Origin: an uncultured Eubacteriales bacterium
GTDB taxonomy: Bacteria; Bacillota; Clostridia; Christensenellales; Borkfalkiaceae
Length of the DNA: 60,746 bases
Reading direction: 5' to 3'
Assembly: GCA_900548285.1 (NCBI GenBank)
Contig: URKE01000005.1
Location: 1 to 60,746, forward strand
A model generated the notes under the pieces. The model saw only the letters and a list, made by a program, of their open reading frames with translations, did no database searches and had not been told where the DNA came from. The position numbers and the translations under genes are program-made. Positions 16,642 to 25,984 of the stretch are shown here, piece after piece; the first letter of the stretch is position 1; each line of letters starts with the position of its first letter.

Positions 16642-19600
16642 ATGGAAAACAGGTTCGGTAAAAAGAAAATATCGTTCGCCGTCCTCGCTTTGCTCATGGC
16701 GCTGTTTACGGCGTTATTTGCATCGTCTTGCGGAAATAACGGCAACGGTTCCGATTCGCTGCCGGGCGGCAACGAGTCGGTGAGTCCGATCGACAAAAGC
16801 GCGACTGTAGCGGACGCGCACCTTCCCGTTTATAAGACGTACGCGACATACCCCGATCTGAACGTTGAATCGCTCAGGGCTCGCCGCGACGAACTTGTAG
16901 TCGGAATAATCGGAAGCGAGGCGCAAAAAGGCTACAAAAAACTATTCGCCGAAGCGTCTAAAGACGGAAACGTCGTCGACGAGTCGATTATCGTTTACGA
17001 TCCCGATCCCGAAAACGCGAAGTTCGACGAACTCGTCCGCAAGGTGAATAATTACATAGGCGAGGAAAAGTCGGGAGCCGTGACGCATGAAGATATGCTT
17101 ACGGCGGCGAAACTTCTGTACGAGGATCACGATCTTAACGGTTTGTACGGAATTTATCAGACGGCTTACAAGTTCTACGCTAACTTCGTTTATATGCGTA
17201 AGGACAATTCTGTCAGAAGCAACGGCGGGTATTTATCCGAAGATCCGGACAATCTGGCAGGATTTAAGGCGAAAGAGATAATCGCGAACGCGAAACAGAT
17301 TCTGAAAAAGAAACTGAAGATTTCCGGCGCGGACGACGAAACTCGCTCCGATTGCACGACGAACTGCAACGCGACTTACGCGCAAGGATACGTCGGAGCG
17401 TTTGAAAAAGACGTTTTGCCGGGAATGGTGAAAGACAGCGCGCAGGCGAAAACAAAACTCGAGGACGCGCAAAAGACTTTCGATTTTTATTACAACCTTC
17501 TGTTCAAATCCGGTAAGTACGAGGACGAAACGATAAACGCTTCGGGACTTACCGCTCAGCAGATAGTTTACGGCGGAGAGAACGCCGAGAAAGCCGCCGA
17601 GGCAGCGGAAACCGAGCGTATATTTCAGAAAGCGCTTATGCAGGCGGATTTCAAAATTTCAGCAACGAGCGCGAGCGACCTCGACGGCAGGCTTTCTCAA
17701 AGGACGAACAAGTACGTAGAAAACGCCACCGTCACCAAGGGACTTAAAACCTATATGGAAGCCGCGAACGAAAAAGTAAACGGTTTCGGAAAAACGGCGG
17801 GCATCGAAAGCGCGGATACCGAAGAAGAACGCAACGCCAAGACGGACGCCAAGATAGCCGAACTCGCGGCGATCGAAGGGTATCTCAATCACTTTGAAAC
17901 TCTCGGAGATTACACGCTCGAATTGTCCGGCGGAGCGAAAAAAATAGACCTCAAATCCGTGTCGTTCATAGACGAGGCGAGCGAAGAGGGAAGCGGACAA
18001 AAGGGTTCGGACTGGATTGTCGTAAGAGGTATTCTCAACAAATATTCGAGCCTTACCAAATCCGCCGTCGACGCCATAAGGATTTCCAACGCGGGCAAAT
18101 ACGGTGTTTCCGCAGACGCGACGGTAAGTTACAACGTCGCAATAGCGAACGACCTTGCGGACGCGTTGACGAACAGATACTCGTCGACGGAAAAACCGAA
18201 ATATAACGGCGTGGAGATAGCGAACGGTTTTGCAAACAGTTACAGAAAGGACGGCGCGCTCGATATCGCCGGGAGAGCCACGAAATCCGTTTCCTGGTTC
18301 TTAAACGTCGCATCGATAACTTATCAGCCGGCAGAACACGAAAAAATATTCGCGATCGACGCGTTAAACAATATTTTCCCGCCGGATAACGCAATTACGG
18401 GATTCCTGAATAAGATATTCCCGCAGGAAAAAATTCCGACGATAAAGATAACCGCGCTCGATAAAGACGGGAACGAAATAAAGTGTTTCGACGCGAACGC
18501 GAAACTCAGGGTTGTGTTCGGTGAAACCGCGTCGACGGAGAGGAATATAAACATAATCCTCAACAACGAGAAAAAACTCGAAACCGCGACGGCAGGGCTT
18601 ACCGAAGAACAAAAAGGTTATCTGAAAAACGTTCACAGCCTTAAATATTATATTTCGTTTTCGGTGATGAATCCCGCCGAAACGGCGGAAGTCGGCAAGA
18701 CCGATAACGGCGGAAATTATCTCGCGATGGACGAAAAGGAATTTGAAAAAATCAAGTCCGTCAACGAGGGGATGAAGTTCAGAGTCGAATTGACGTTCGA
18801 CAAGGAAAAGGTGCAAAACGCGAGCGAGTTCGTAGCCGTCGGATACGGCCATTCGAAATTTAAATTCGTCAGCGACAACAAACAGGAAATAAAAGACGGA
18901 GATGAGGATATAAAAATGACATTCTTCTTAGAAAACGTAACCACCGCGATGTCGGTAGGTATCTTAAGTCAGGATTCTTTCAAGAACATAGCGTTATTCG
19001 TGGCAATAGGCGTCATTGCGCTTATCGCCGTAGTAATCATTATTTGCGCTATCGTCGCTCACGGCAAACGCAAAAAATATAAAGTCAGATACAACGCAAT
19101 GGGCGGCAAATTCTCCGGCGGACAGAGAATCAAAAATTGCAAGAATTACAATTATCCCGATAATCCTATGAGAAAAGGTTACCAGTTCATGGGCTGGTAC
19201 GCCAACAAAAAATGCACCAAGAAGTTCGAAGCGGGCAAAAACAAGAGCGCGTGCGTTATGGCTTACGCCAAATGGATGCCGCAGGAAAAATTTGAAAAAC
19301 TGAGCGAGGCTCAGGACGCTATAACCAAGAGAGTTAACGCCAGCGGAGAATACCGCGGCAAGGCACACGGAACAGCGGGAACGGGTATTCACCGTACCGC
19401 GATCGGATATGAAGAAGATCCGAGAATAACCAAACTCGAAATCGAAAAACTCAGTTACGAAGCGAAGAAAGCCGAGGAAGAGAGAAAAGCCGAGGAAGTA
19501 AGACTTCAGACGATAAGAGAAATCGAAACGGCGAAAGGCAACGACGCCGCAAAGGTTAACGCCGAGAAAGAAGCCGAACAGGCTAAACTCGCTCTTCAGC

Positions 19601-20607
19601 AGGCTCTTGCCGAAAGAGAAGCGCTCATCGCTCTCGCCAAGGCGGAAGAGAGAAACAAAGTTCTCGAAGAACTCACCGGCGGCGTTACCGTCGAGGGCGG
19701 AGTAAGCGAAGAGAAAGTCAACGAAATCGTCGACAAAAAACTTAAAGAATACGACGAACAAAGATCTAAGGAAATAGCCGACGAACAGGCAAGGATCAAC
19801 GCCGAACTCGCCGCCAAGATTGCCGCCGAACAGGCAGAACAGGCAAAACACGCGGTTGTCGCTGCCGAAGAACCGAAAGCGCCTGCGTTCGACGCCGGCA
19901 AAGCGTTCGACGAACTCAAAGCAGAAGCGCTCGGTTATAAACCCGCCGACGATCTTGATTTCGGTCTTACCGATAAAGACGTTGCGGTCGCCGTTAAAGT
20001 CGAGGGTGACGCGGTTGTTCTGGAAGCGGATATCGATAAAGCCGAATGCGAAGCCAAAGGTTTCAAGGTTACTGACGGAGATAAACTTCCCGTGAAGATG
20101 CTTGTCGAAAAAGACGAGGATCTCGCCGACGCGAAAGAACTTATCGAAGAAGTTCTTTACGGAAAAGGCTATATGAAAGCCGAAAAGGCCGAAGTTGCCG
20201 AAAGCACGGAAGCGGAGAAGAGCGAAGGCTACGAACTCGACCTTGCAAAAGGCAAACTCGCCACGACGCCCGAGGAATTCCTTAAACTTATAAGAGTAAA
20301 CGCTAAGTCTTACGTTCTTACCGACGGAGAAGCGACCGATAAACTTCTTATGAAAGCGTTCATCGCAAACGGAAAGGTTTATATGTACCTCAACGTTACG
20401 GGCGACGGCTTTAACGCCGCGGATGACGCGATCAAAGCCGAGGGCTTGGGTTCGTTCATGGTCGTTAAGACCGCCGAGGACTGCAAGAAGGCGATTGCCG
20501 CGATTTCGCTTATGATGCGCGAAAACGGACTTGTTCGTTATCCTTCGGCAAACAGTATAACCGAAGAATCGAGCGACAAGGGCTTCACTTACACGCTTAA
20601 AGCGTAA
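16642..20607 (+). CDS. Large lipoprotein-like protein with central membrane span, InlB-type repeat and coiled coil
   Basis: I do not recognise a function. From the ATG at 16,642 (behind AAAAAAGGGAGAACGTCT) the product is 1,321 aa. Residues 1-30 are a signal peptide ending in a relaxed lipobox (A-S-S-C, Cys30), followed by a Gly/Asn/Ser linker. Residues 50-780 are a large, probably extracellular region without a named domain. A strong hydrophobic segment at about 784-810 is followed by GKRKKYK, a stop-transfer signal that would place the rest in the cytosol. Next come an InlB B-repeat-like unit (YNAMGGKFSGG through QFMGWYANKKC, about 812-876), a Glu/Ala/Lys coiled coil (about 930-1,085) and two related C-terminal modules (about 1,090-1,180 and 1,205-1,300). 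An upstream in-frame start at 16,585 lacks a ribosome binding site. Confidence 0.8.
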   Translation: MENRFGKKKISFAVLALLMALFTALFASSCGNNGNGSDSLPGGNESVSPIDKSATVADAHLPVYKTYATYPDLNVESLRARRDELVVGIIGSEAQKGYKKLFAEASKDGNVVDESIIVYDPDPENAKFDELVRKVNNYIGEEKSGAVTHEDMLTAAKLLYEDHDLNGLYGIYQTAYKFYANFVYMRKDNSVRSNGGYLSEDPDNLAGFKAKEIIANAKQILKKKLKISGADDETRSDCTTNCNATYAQGYVGAFEKDVLPGMVKDSAQAKTKLEDAQKTFDFYYNLLFKSGKYEDETINASGLTAQQIVYGGENAEKAAEAAETERIFQKALMQADFKISATSASDLDGRLSQRTNKYVENATVTKGLKTYMEAANEKVNGFGKTAGIESADTEEERNAKTDAKIAELAAIEGYLNHFETLGDYTLELSGGAKKIDLKSVSFIDEASEEGSGQKGSDWIVVRGILNKYSSLTKSAVDAIRISNAGKYGVSADATVSYNVAIANDLADALTNRYSSTEKPKYNGVEIANGFANSYRKDGALDIAGRATKSVSWFLNVASITYQPAEHEKIFAIDALNNIFPPDNAITGFLNKIFPQEKIPTIKITALDKDGNEIKCFDANAKLRVVFGETASTERNINIILNNEKKLETATAGLTEEQKGYLKNVHSLKYYISFSVMNPAETAEVGKTDNGGNYLAMDEKEFEKIKSVNEGMKFRVELTFDKEKVQNASEFVAVGYGHSKFKFVSDNKQEIKDGDEDIKMTFFLENVTTAMSVGILSQDSFKNIALFVAIGVIALIAVVIIICAIVAHGKRKKYKVRYNAMGGKFSGGQRIKNCKNYNYPDNPMRKGYQFMGWYANKKCTKKFEAGKNKSACVMAYAKWMPQEKFEKLSEAQDAITKRVNASGEYRGKAHGTAGTGIHRTAIGYEEDPRITKLEIEKLSYEAKKAEEERKAEEVRLQTIREIETAKGNDAAKVNAEKEAEQAKLALQQALAEREALIALAKAEERNKVLEELTGGVTVEGGVSEEKVNEIVDKKLKEYDEQRSKEIADEQARINAELAAKIAAEQAEQAKHAVVAAEEPKAPAFDAGKAFDELKAEALGYKPADDLDFGLTDKDVAVAVKVEGDAVVLEADIDKAECEAKGFKVTDGDKLPVKMLVEKDEDLADAKELIEEVLYGKGYMKAEKAEVAESTEAEKSEGYELDLAKGKLATTPEEFLKLIRVNAKSYVLTDGEATDKLLMKAFIANGKVYMYLNVTGDGFNAADDAIKAEGLGSFMVVKTAEDCKKAIAAISLMMRENGLVRYPSANSITEESSDKGFTYTLKA

Positions 20608-20640
20608 TAGCGTAAAAGGTAAAATCGTAGAAAGCATTGG

Positions 20641-20672
20641 TCTTGCCTTCTCCTTGACGGGAGAAGGCAAGA
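20641..20672. terminator. Perfect hairpin after the 1,321-aa gene
   Basis: A 13-bp perfect stem (arms 20,641-20,653 and 20,660-20,672) lies 33 nt after the stop codon. There is no clear T-run on either strand, so it may protect the mRNA 3' end or terminate weakly. Confidence 0.45.
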
Positions 20673-20825
20673 ATATTCTAAAGACTGCCGGCGGGATAAA
20701 TTAAATATCGGTCGAAATATCGCTGTGATGCGAAACGATTGCGCCGACGGAAGTATTACGGAAATATTCATATAATATAATTGCGCTTTTATGCAAACGC
20801 GGATAAAAGCCGAAGGAGATAAACA

Positions 20826-21293
20826 ATGAGCGAAAAGGTAATTCTTACCGAAGAAGGATATAAGCAACTCGAAAAAAGGCTCGAGGAATTAAAATTCGTC
20901 AAGCGTCCCGAAATAACCGAAAGAATCAAGGTAGCGAGAGATTTCGGCGACCTTTCCGAAAACGCGGAATACGACGCGGCAAAGAACGAGCAGGCAAGAA
21001 TCGAGGGTGAAATCGTAGAGATCGAAGCGAAACTCAAAATCGCCGAAATCATCAAGACCGACGGCGGTCACGGCGTGGTCAACGTCGGGAGCAAGGTGAA
21101 AATTCTCGACGATTTGAACGAAGAAACCGAATACGAAATAGTCGGTACGACCGAGGCGGATATTTCCGTGGGGAGAATTTCCAACGAATCCCCGCTCGGC
21201 AAGGCTCTTATCGGCGCAAAACTCGGCGACACGGTTACCGTCAAAGCGCCCAAGTGTTCTTATCAGGTTAAAATTCTGGGAATCGACGGCTGA
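20826..21293 (+). CDS. greA: Transcription elongation factor GreA
   Basis: This 155-aa protein rescues backtracked RNA polymerase by stimulating transcript cleavage. The N-terminal coiled coil carries the acidic tip in ARDFGDLSENAEYDAAKNEQ, and the C-terminal FKBP-like domain has SPLGKALIGAKLGDTVTV. The ATG follows CGAAGGAGATAAACA. The gene 12 nt downstream is probably co-transcribed. Confidence 0.97.
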   Translation: MSEKVILTEEGYKQLEKRLEELKFVKRPEITERIKVARDFGDLSENAEYDAAKNEQARIEGEIVEIEAKLKIAEIIKTDGGHGVVNVGSKVKILDDLNEETEYEIVGTTEADISVGRISNESPLGKALIGAKLGDTVTVKAPKCSYQVKILGIDG

Positions 21294-21304
21294 AAATCGA
21301 AGAG

Positions 21305-22339
21305 ATGGACGTTAAAATAACAAAAGGAAGATTTGCGAACCTCATCGCATACGATCTGGTTAAGATAATCATTTCGATAATCGCGGCGATAATGGTCTGG
21401 GTGTTACTGTTCACGATGTGCGCCACGCGCGCCACGGTCGGCGAGCAGTTCTGTCTTATCGTTTTCGACGGCGTATATTATAAGGACAATTACGCCGAGG
21501 ACGTAATATTAAAATTAAAAAAGGAAAAGAGCCTTTCTTACGACGTTCTCACCGCGAACGTTTCAAAGGTTACGGCGGCGGGCAATTATTCCGCGCTTTA
21601 TATGTTAACTCTCAAGGCCTCCACAAAAGAGGGCGACGTATTCGTCTTTAACGGTAAAACCGAACAGGCGAAAGACGAAAAGGGTAACCTTAAAACCGAC
21701 GAGAGCGGCGCGCCCGTTTTAAAGTTGAACGACAACGCGCAATCGATCGTAAACAGCAGTTATCTCGTTTCGTTCACCGAGTATCTCGATGCCGCAAAGC
21801 AGTATCTGGACAAGTTCGTCACGGACGGAACGGTTGACGAAAACGCCGTAAAGAACTATTTTCTCGATTACAGAATAAAGTCCGCGGGCAATTACAGAAA
21901 GACGTTCAGAACGCAGGAGCAGAAGGACAAGGGCGTAAAACTCGAGATAGAAAGAATAAACACGCTTCTCGATAATTACACGTTGGTTAGCGGCGCGATA
22001 GAAAACGCGAAAGCCGCAGGCGTGGATATATTATGGTATGCGGATTTCTGTCCGGGCGAAACGTATGAAAAAAAGAACGTGCCTTACGGCATAGATTTAT
22101 ATAAACTCAACGCGGCGAGCGCGACGAGCGGCGGCGAAAAACTTTCTGATTACTGGTATTATTGGGAAGCCGTCGAAAATAAGAACGAAAGCGAAAGCGG
22201 AAGTGCCGACCTTGTTAAAAAAAGCGATGGTCTTACGATGGCGGTGTTTAATTACGGCGCGGATCAGTTCGACCTTCAGTTCGAGAGCCTTGCCGTTATT
22301 GCCGACGCTATAAAAACGTTCAGCAATTACGCGGCGTGA
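21305..22339 (+). CDS. Uncharacterised single-span membrane protein
   Basis: I do not recognise this 344-aa protein. A short basic N-terminus is followed by one hydrophobic segment at about residues 16-40 (LVKIIISIIAAIMVWVLLFT), then a soluble region of about 300 aa, rich in Lys, Asp, Tyr and Ala, presumably outside the cell. There is no lipobox, catalytic motif or repeat. It begins 12 nt after greA with a weak GAAGAG site, so it probably shares the greA transcript. A weak bulged hairpin with a short T-run follows near 22,415-22,438. The position before tmk does not suggest a function. Confidence 0.75.
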   Translation: MDVKITKGRFANLIAYDLVKIIISIIAAIMVWVLLFTMCATRATVGEQFCLIVFDGVYYKDNYAEDVILKLKKEKSLSYDVLTANVSKVTAAGNYSALYMLTLKASTKEGDVFVFNGKTEQAKDEKGNLKTDESGAPVLKLNDNAQSIVNSSYLVSFTEYLDAAKQYLDKFVTDGTVDENAVKNYFLDYRIKSAGNYRKTFRTQEQKDKGVKLEIERINTLLDNYTLVSGAIENAKAAGVDILWYADFCPGETYEKKNVPYGIDLYKLNAASATSGGEKLSDYWYYWEAVENKNESESGSADLVKKSDGLTMAVFNYGADQFDLQFESLAVIADAIKTFSNYAA

Positions 22340-22462
22340 AAATTACGTTGCGGGTAATGATTACGCGAAGTAAAATTAAGCGCGGCGAAAATTGATTACG
22401 CCGACTGGTCGCGGAAAATGGCGAAAAAGACGCCTTTTCGGTAATTAATGATAAGGAATGCA

Positions 22463-23113
22463 ATGCCTATGCAAAAATCAAACAACATACGCGGCGCGTT
22501 TATAACTCTCGAGGGCGGCGACGGCTCCGGTAAATCCACGCAATTGAAACTTTTAACAGAGTATCTTCAAAGTAACGGTTACGATTGCGTATTCACGAGA
22601 GAGCCGGGCGGCACTGCGATATCGGAAAAAATCCGCGAAATAATCCTCGACGGAAACAACGCCGAAGAAGCGGACGAAACCGAGGCTTTGCTTTACGCCG
22701 CGGCGCGCGCCCAACTCGTAAAAGAGTTGATAATTCCGTCGATAGAACAAGGGAAAATCGTCGTTTGCGACAGGTATATAGATTCCTCGGTTGCCTATCA
22801 GGGCTACGCGAGAGGTTTGGGAAAGAATTTCATCGACGAAATCAATTCCTTTCCGCTCAAACACTGCATGCCGGACGTTACTCTGTTTTTCGATATAAAG
22901 CCGGAACGCGCTTTCGCGAGAAAGGGCGGCGCGGATAAAAACGACAGAATAGAGCAAAGCGGCGCAAAATTTCACGAAAAGGTTTACGAGGGCTATAAAA
23001 AACAGGCGAGCGTTTTCCCCGAAAGAATCGCGGAGATAAACGCCGAACAGAGCGTGGAAGAAGTTTTCGCCGACGTTCTGAAAGTTCTGAAAGAAAGAAA
23101 TATCATCAAGTGA
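22463..23113 (+). CDS. tmk: Thymidylate kinase
   Basis: Phosphorylates dTMP to dTDP for DNA synthesis. It shows the P-loop GGDGSGKST, the DR(Y) motif in CDRYIDSSVAYQGYARG and the acceptor FTREPGG segment. Start choice: AAGGA at 22,453-22,457 is 5 nt before the ATG at 22,463 and 11 nt before an ATG at 22,469; an ATG at 22,448 lies upstream of this site. Length is about 216 aa, normal for the family. It opens the conserved Firmicutes cluster tmk-holB-ricT-(yabB)-rsmI. Confidence 0.94.
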   Translation: MPMQKSNNIRGAFITLEGGDGSGKSTQLKLLTEYLQSNGYDCVFTREPGGTAISEKIREIILDGNNAEEADETEALLYAAARAQLVKELIIPSIEQGKIVVCDRYIDSSVAYQGYARGLGKNFIDEINSFPLKHCMPDVTLFFDIKPERAFARKGGADKNDRIEQSGAKFHEKVYEGYKKQASVFPERIAEINAEQSVEEVFADVLKVLKERNIIK

Positions 23114-23126
23114 GAAAACGTGCAAA

Positions 23127-24068
23127 GTGAAGAGCATAGCGGAAAAGGTTATAAGAAATACTAACGCTTATAAGATAATTTACGGTGAGAAAAAACGCGG
23201 CGAACTAAGCCACGCTTATCTTATCGTTTGTCCGGACGGCGTTATGTTGAAAACGTATATGAAACTTTTCGCTTCTCTCATAATGTGCGAAAACGACGGC
23301 GCGTGCGGCGAATGTCGCCCGTGCAGGCTGATCGACAAGGAAGCCTACGCCGATTGCGATTTTTATCCGAAAGACGGCGATAAAATCAAAACGGCGGATA
23401 TCGACGATCTCGTTTCCAAAACGATAATCCGCCCTATCGAGAGCGATATCAGATTGTTCGTGCTTGTGGGCGCGGAGAATATGACCGCCGAAGCCCAGAA
23501 CAAAATATTAAAAACGCTCGAAGAGCCGCCGCGCAACGTCTGTATTCTGATAGGCGCAACGACGGACAACGCTCTTCTTCCCACGGTTAAATCGAGGGTG
23601 AAAAGGCTGGACGTTCCGCCTTTTTCGGACGGAGAAATCAGACGCGCGCTCGGAGATGAATATCCCGACAAGGCGAAACTCGAATCGGCGATCGCGCTCG
23701 GCGGCGGGAAAATCGGCTCGGTCATAAAAGCGTATACGGACGGAAACGCCGAAAAGATGCAGACGTTTTGCAGGGAAGTGTTGTTTTCGATGCGTTCTTC
23801 AAAGGACGTCGCGAAGTATTCTTCAAAAATAAACAAAGACAATATCAAGGATTTTATTTCGATTTTAAAAAGCGAAGTGGCAAATCTTCTCGTAAAAGAT
23901 AATCGAAAAGCCGAAGATTACGGATACGTAACGGGCGCGCTGATCGCCATTTCGGATATGCTTTCCGAAAAAGAGCGCGCGTTGTATTATAACGCCAACG
24001 CCGTGATGGTTGCGGACAGCGTTTTACTGGCGATATTAGGAGAAAAGTATAAATGGCAGAAGTTGTAG
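23127..24068 (+). CDS. holB: DNA polymerase III delta' subunit
   Basis: Clamp-loader subunit of 313 aa, started by GTG at 23,127, 13 nt after tmk, without a good Shine-Dalgarno. The zinc-finger cysteines are present (CENDGACGECRPC), as is the sensor-like NKILKTLEEPPRNVCILIGA stretch with its SRV (SRC-like) turn. The Walker A position reads SHAYLIVCPDG, so no functional P-loop is visible, as is usual for delta'. It overlaps ricT by 16 nt. Confidence 0.92.
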   Translation: MKSIAEKVIRNTNAYKIIYGEKKRGELSHAYLIVCPDGVMLKTYMKLFASLIMCENDGACGECRPCRLIDKEAYADCDFYPKDGDKIKTADIDDLVSKTIIRPIESDIRLFVLVGAENMTAEAQNKILKTLEEPPRNVCILIGATTDNALLPTVKSRVKRLDVPPFSDGEIRRALGDEYPDKAKLESAIALGGGKIGSVIKAYTDGNAEKMQTFCREVLFSMRSSKDVAKYSSKINKDNIKDFISILKSEVANLLVKDNRKAEDYGYVTGALIAISDMLSEKERALYYNANAVMVADSVLLAILGEKYKWQKL

Positions 24069-24931
24069 GCATAAAATTCAAACATTCCGGCAAGGTTTAC
24101 TTTTTCGACCCTTGCAAGATGAAATTATCCAAGGGCGACGGAGTGATTGTCGAAACGGCGAGGGGCGTCGAGTACGGCAAAGTTGTCAGCGAGCCGAGGG
24201 AGGTACCGGAAGACAAAATCGTTCAGCCGCTTAAACCGATTGTCCGCCGCGCTACCGCGGACGACGAAGCCAGGGTGAAGAAAAACGAAGCCAAAGTCGC
24301 GGACGCGATGAAGCTCGCCAACGAAAAAATAGCCCAAAGAGGCTTGAAAATGAAACTAATCGGCGCGGAATTTGCGTTCGAGGGCGGAAAAGTCGTGTTT
24401 TATTTCACGGCTGCCGGGCGAATCGATTTCAGAGAACTCGTCAAAGACCTCGCTTCCGCGTTTCATATAAGGATAGAACTTCGTCAGGTCGGCATAAGGG
24501 ACGAAACGAGAATTCTCGGAGGAATCGCGCCTTGCGGAAGAGTTTGTTGCTGCGCGAGTTGCATGCCCGATTTCAGAAAAGTAACGATAAAAATGGCGAA
24601 AACGCAGGGCTTATCGCTCAATCCCGCAAAAATCAGCGGGCTTTGCGGCAGGCTTATGTGTTGTCTCGAATATGAAAACGAGCATTACAGCGAAGCGTTC
24701 AAAAAGATGCCTAAGGTCGGGAGCGAAGTTACGACGCCCGAAGGGAAGGCGACCGTCGTATCCAACAATATGCTCAAAATGATCGTTAAGGTTAAGACCT
24801 CGAATTCGGACGGAAGTTTCGCCTATAAGGATTTTCCGCTTGCGGACATAAAGTTCAAAAAGGTAAATAAGCCCGATGACGACCAACCCTCGCAGGAAGA
24901 ACTCAAAGAAATTAAGGATTTGCTCGATTAA
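24053..24931 (+). CDS. ricT: PSP1-domain protein RicT (YaaT)
   Basis: A 292-aa member of the PSP1/RicT family. In Bacillus subtilis RicT works with RicA and RicF in a complex carrying [4Fe-4S] clusters that promotes RNase Y-dependent mRNA maturation and affects sporulation and competence. The cysteine-rich signatures GRVCCCASCMPDF and LCGRLMCCLEYE are intact. The start overlaps holB by 16 nt. RicA and RicF are not in this window. Confidence 0.93.
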   Translation: MAEVVGIKFKHSGKVYFFDPCKMKLSKGDGVIVETARGVEYGKVVSEPREVPEDKIVQPLKPIVRRATADDEARVKKNEAKVADAMKLANEKIAQRGLKMKLIGAEFAFEGGKVVFYFTAAGRIDFRELVKDLASAFHIRIELRQVGIRDETRILGGIAPCGRVCCCASCMPDFRKVTIKMAKTQGLSLNPAKISGLCGRLMCCLEYENEHYSEAFKKMPKVGSEVTTPEGKATVVSNNMLKMIVKVKTSNSDGSFAYKDFPLADIKFKKVNKPDDDQPSQEELKEIKDLLD

Positions 24932-24954
24932 TCCGAATTTTTATTGAAAATTCA

Positions 24955-24983
24955 TATACAAAATTCTTAAATCGTGATATAAT
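24955..24983 (+). promoter_or_regulatory. Extended -10 promoter of the ferredoxin gene
   Basis: TATAAT at 24,978-24,983 is preceded by TGA, giving an extended -10. A weak -35 (TATACA) stands 17 bp upstream. It lies 24 nt after ricT and 58 nt before the ferredoxin start. Confidence 0.7.
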
Positions 24984-25040
24984 AAAGGCGTTGGAATTTT
25001 TTCAAACGCATTATAATTAAAAAAACGGAGGTAAAAAACT

Positions 25041-25211
25041 ATGGCTTACAAAATTACCGATGCTTGCATTATGTGCGGAGCATGCGCTGAAAATTGTCCC
25101 GTCGCCGCTATTTCGGCGGGTGATTCTCAGTACGTTATCGACGCAGACACTTGCATAGGCTGCGGCGCTTGCGCGGATACTTGTCCCGTCGGCGCGCCCG
25201 TAGAAGCGTAA
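25041..25211 (+). CDS. 2[4Fe-4S] ferredoxin
   Basis: A 56-aa clostridial-type ferredoxin (electron carrier) with two CxxCxxCxxxCP clusters: CIMCGACAENCP and CIGCGACADTCP. The ATG follows ACGGAGGTAAAAAACT. It has its own extended -10 promoter and terminator, making a single-gene unit inserted between ricT and the tRNA methyltransferase, where yabA stands in Bacillus. Confidence 0.95.
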   Translation: MAYKITDACIMCGACAENCPVAAISAGDSQYVIDADTCIGCGACADTCPVGAPVEA

Positions 25212-25233
25212 AAACAAAACAAACACGGAGAAG

Positions 25234-25268
25234 CGGCTGTCGCATTTTTATTTTGCGACAGCCGTTTT
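25234..25268 (+). terminator. Intrinsic terminator of the ferredoxin gene
   Basis: An 11-bp perfect stem (CGGCTGTCGCA/TGCGACAGCCG) is followed by TTTT, 22 nt after the ferredoxin stop. Confidence 0.9.
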
Positions 25269-25298
25269 CGTAAAAAGGCATAGCCGACGAGGAGCGCA

Positions 25299-25976
25299 AT
25301 GCTTAACGAAAACGAAACGCTCGAGGATCTTCTGATCGACGGGCTTAAAATAATACAAAATAAAACGCTTTACAGATTTTCGAGCGATTCGGTGTTGCTC
25401 TCGAAGTTCGCTTCTTTTAAAAACGGCGATACGGTCGCGGATTTCTGTTCCGGCTCGGGGATAGTCGGCATACATTTTTACGCGTTGCACAGGAACGTGA
25501 AAAAAGTATATGAGTTTGAATTGCAGAAATGTCTGCACGAACTCGCCGAAAAAACCGTAGAATATAACGGCATAGGCGAAAAGATAGAGTGCGTAAATAC
25601 GTCGCTTCAGGATATTCCCAAGGAATACAACTCGTTTTTTTCGCTTATTTTGTGCAATCCGCCCTATAAAAAAATAAACGGCGGCGAACATAACCCGAGC
25701 GATCATATAGCCGTATGTCGGCACGAAATCGCGATCACGCTCGACGAAATCGTTGAAATCGCCGCGAAAAAACTCAGGAACGGCGGCAGATTCTGCATTT
25801 GTCAGAGAATAGAACGCCTTGCCGACGTCATCTGCGCGATGCGCGCAAACGGAATCGAACCCGTAAGACTGCAATTCGTCACGAGCGGACAGTCCGAAAA
25901 GCCCTATTTATTCCTTGCGGAAGGGAAAAAAGGCGTGAAACCGCAACTTAAAGTGGAAGAAAATATAAAAAACTGA
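25299..25976 (+). CDS. tRNA1(Val) (adenine37-N6)-methyltransferase-like protein (TrmN6/YabB family)
   Basis: A 225-aa class I SAM-dependent methyltransferase. The SAM-binding motif is DFCSGSGIVGI (about residues 49-59) and the N6-adenine-type catalytic motif is LCNPPYKK. Family and position (yabB slot before rsmI) point to tRNA modification; the substrate is inferred. The ATG follows GAGGAGCGCA. The rsmI start is 8 nt after its stop. Confidence 0.88.
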   Translation: MLNENETLEDLLIDGLKIIQNKTLYRFSSDSVLLSKFASFKNGDTVADFCSGSGIVGIHFYALHRNVKKVYEFELQKCLHELAEKTVEYNGIGEKIECVNTSLQDIPKEYNSFFSLILCNPPYKKINGGEHNPSDHIAVCRHEIAITLDEIVEIAAKKLRNGGRFCICQRIERLADVICAMRANGIEPVRLQFVTSGQSEKPYLFLAEGKKGVKPQLKVEENIKN

Positions 25977-25984
25977 GGAATGGT

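Noticed and set aside
18994..20670. Minus-strand frame of 558 aa opposite the end of the 1,321-aa gene
   Set aside because: Phe/Arg-rich translation typical of an antisense shadow; the plus frame has a signal peptide, a membrane span and recognisable repeats.
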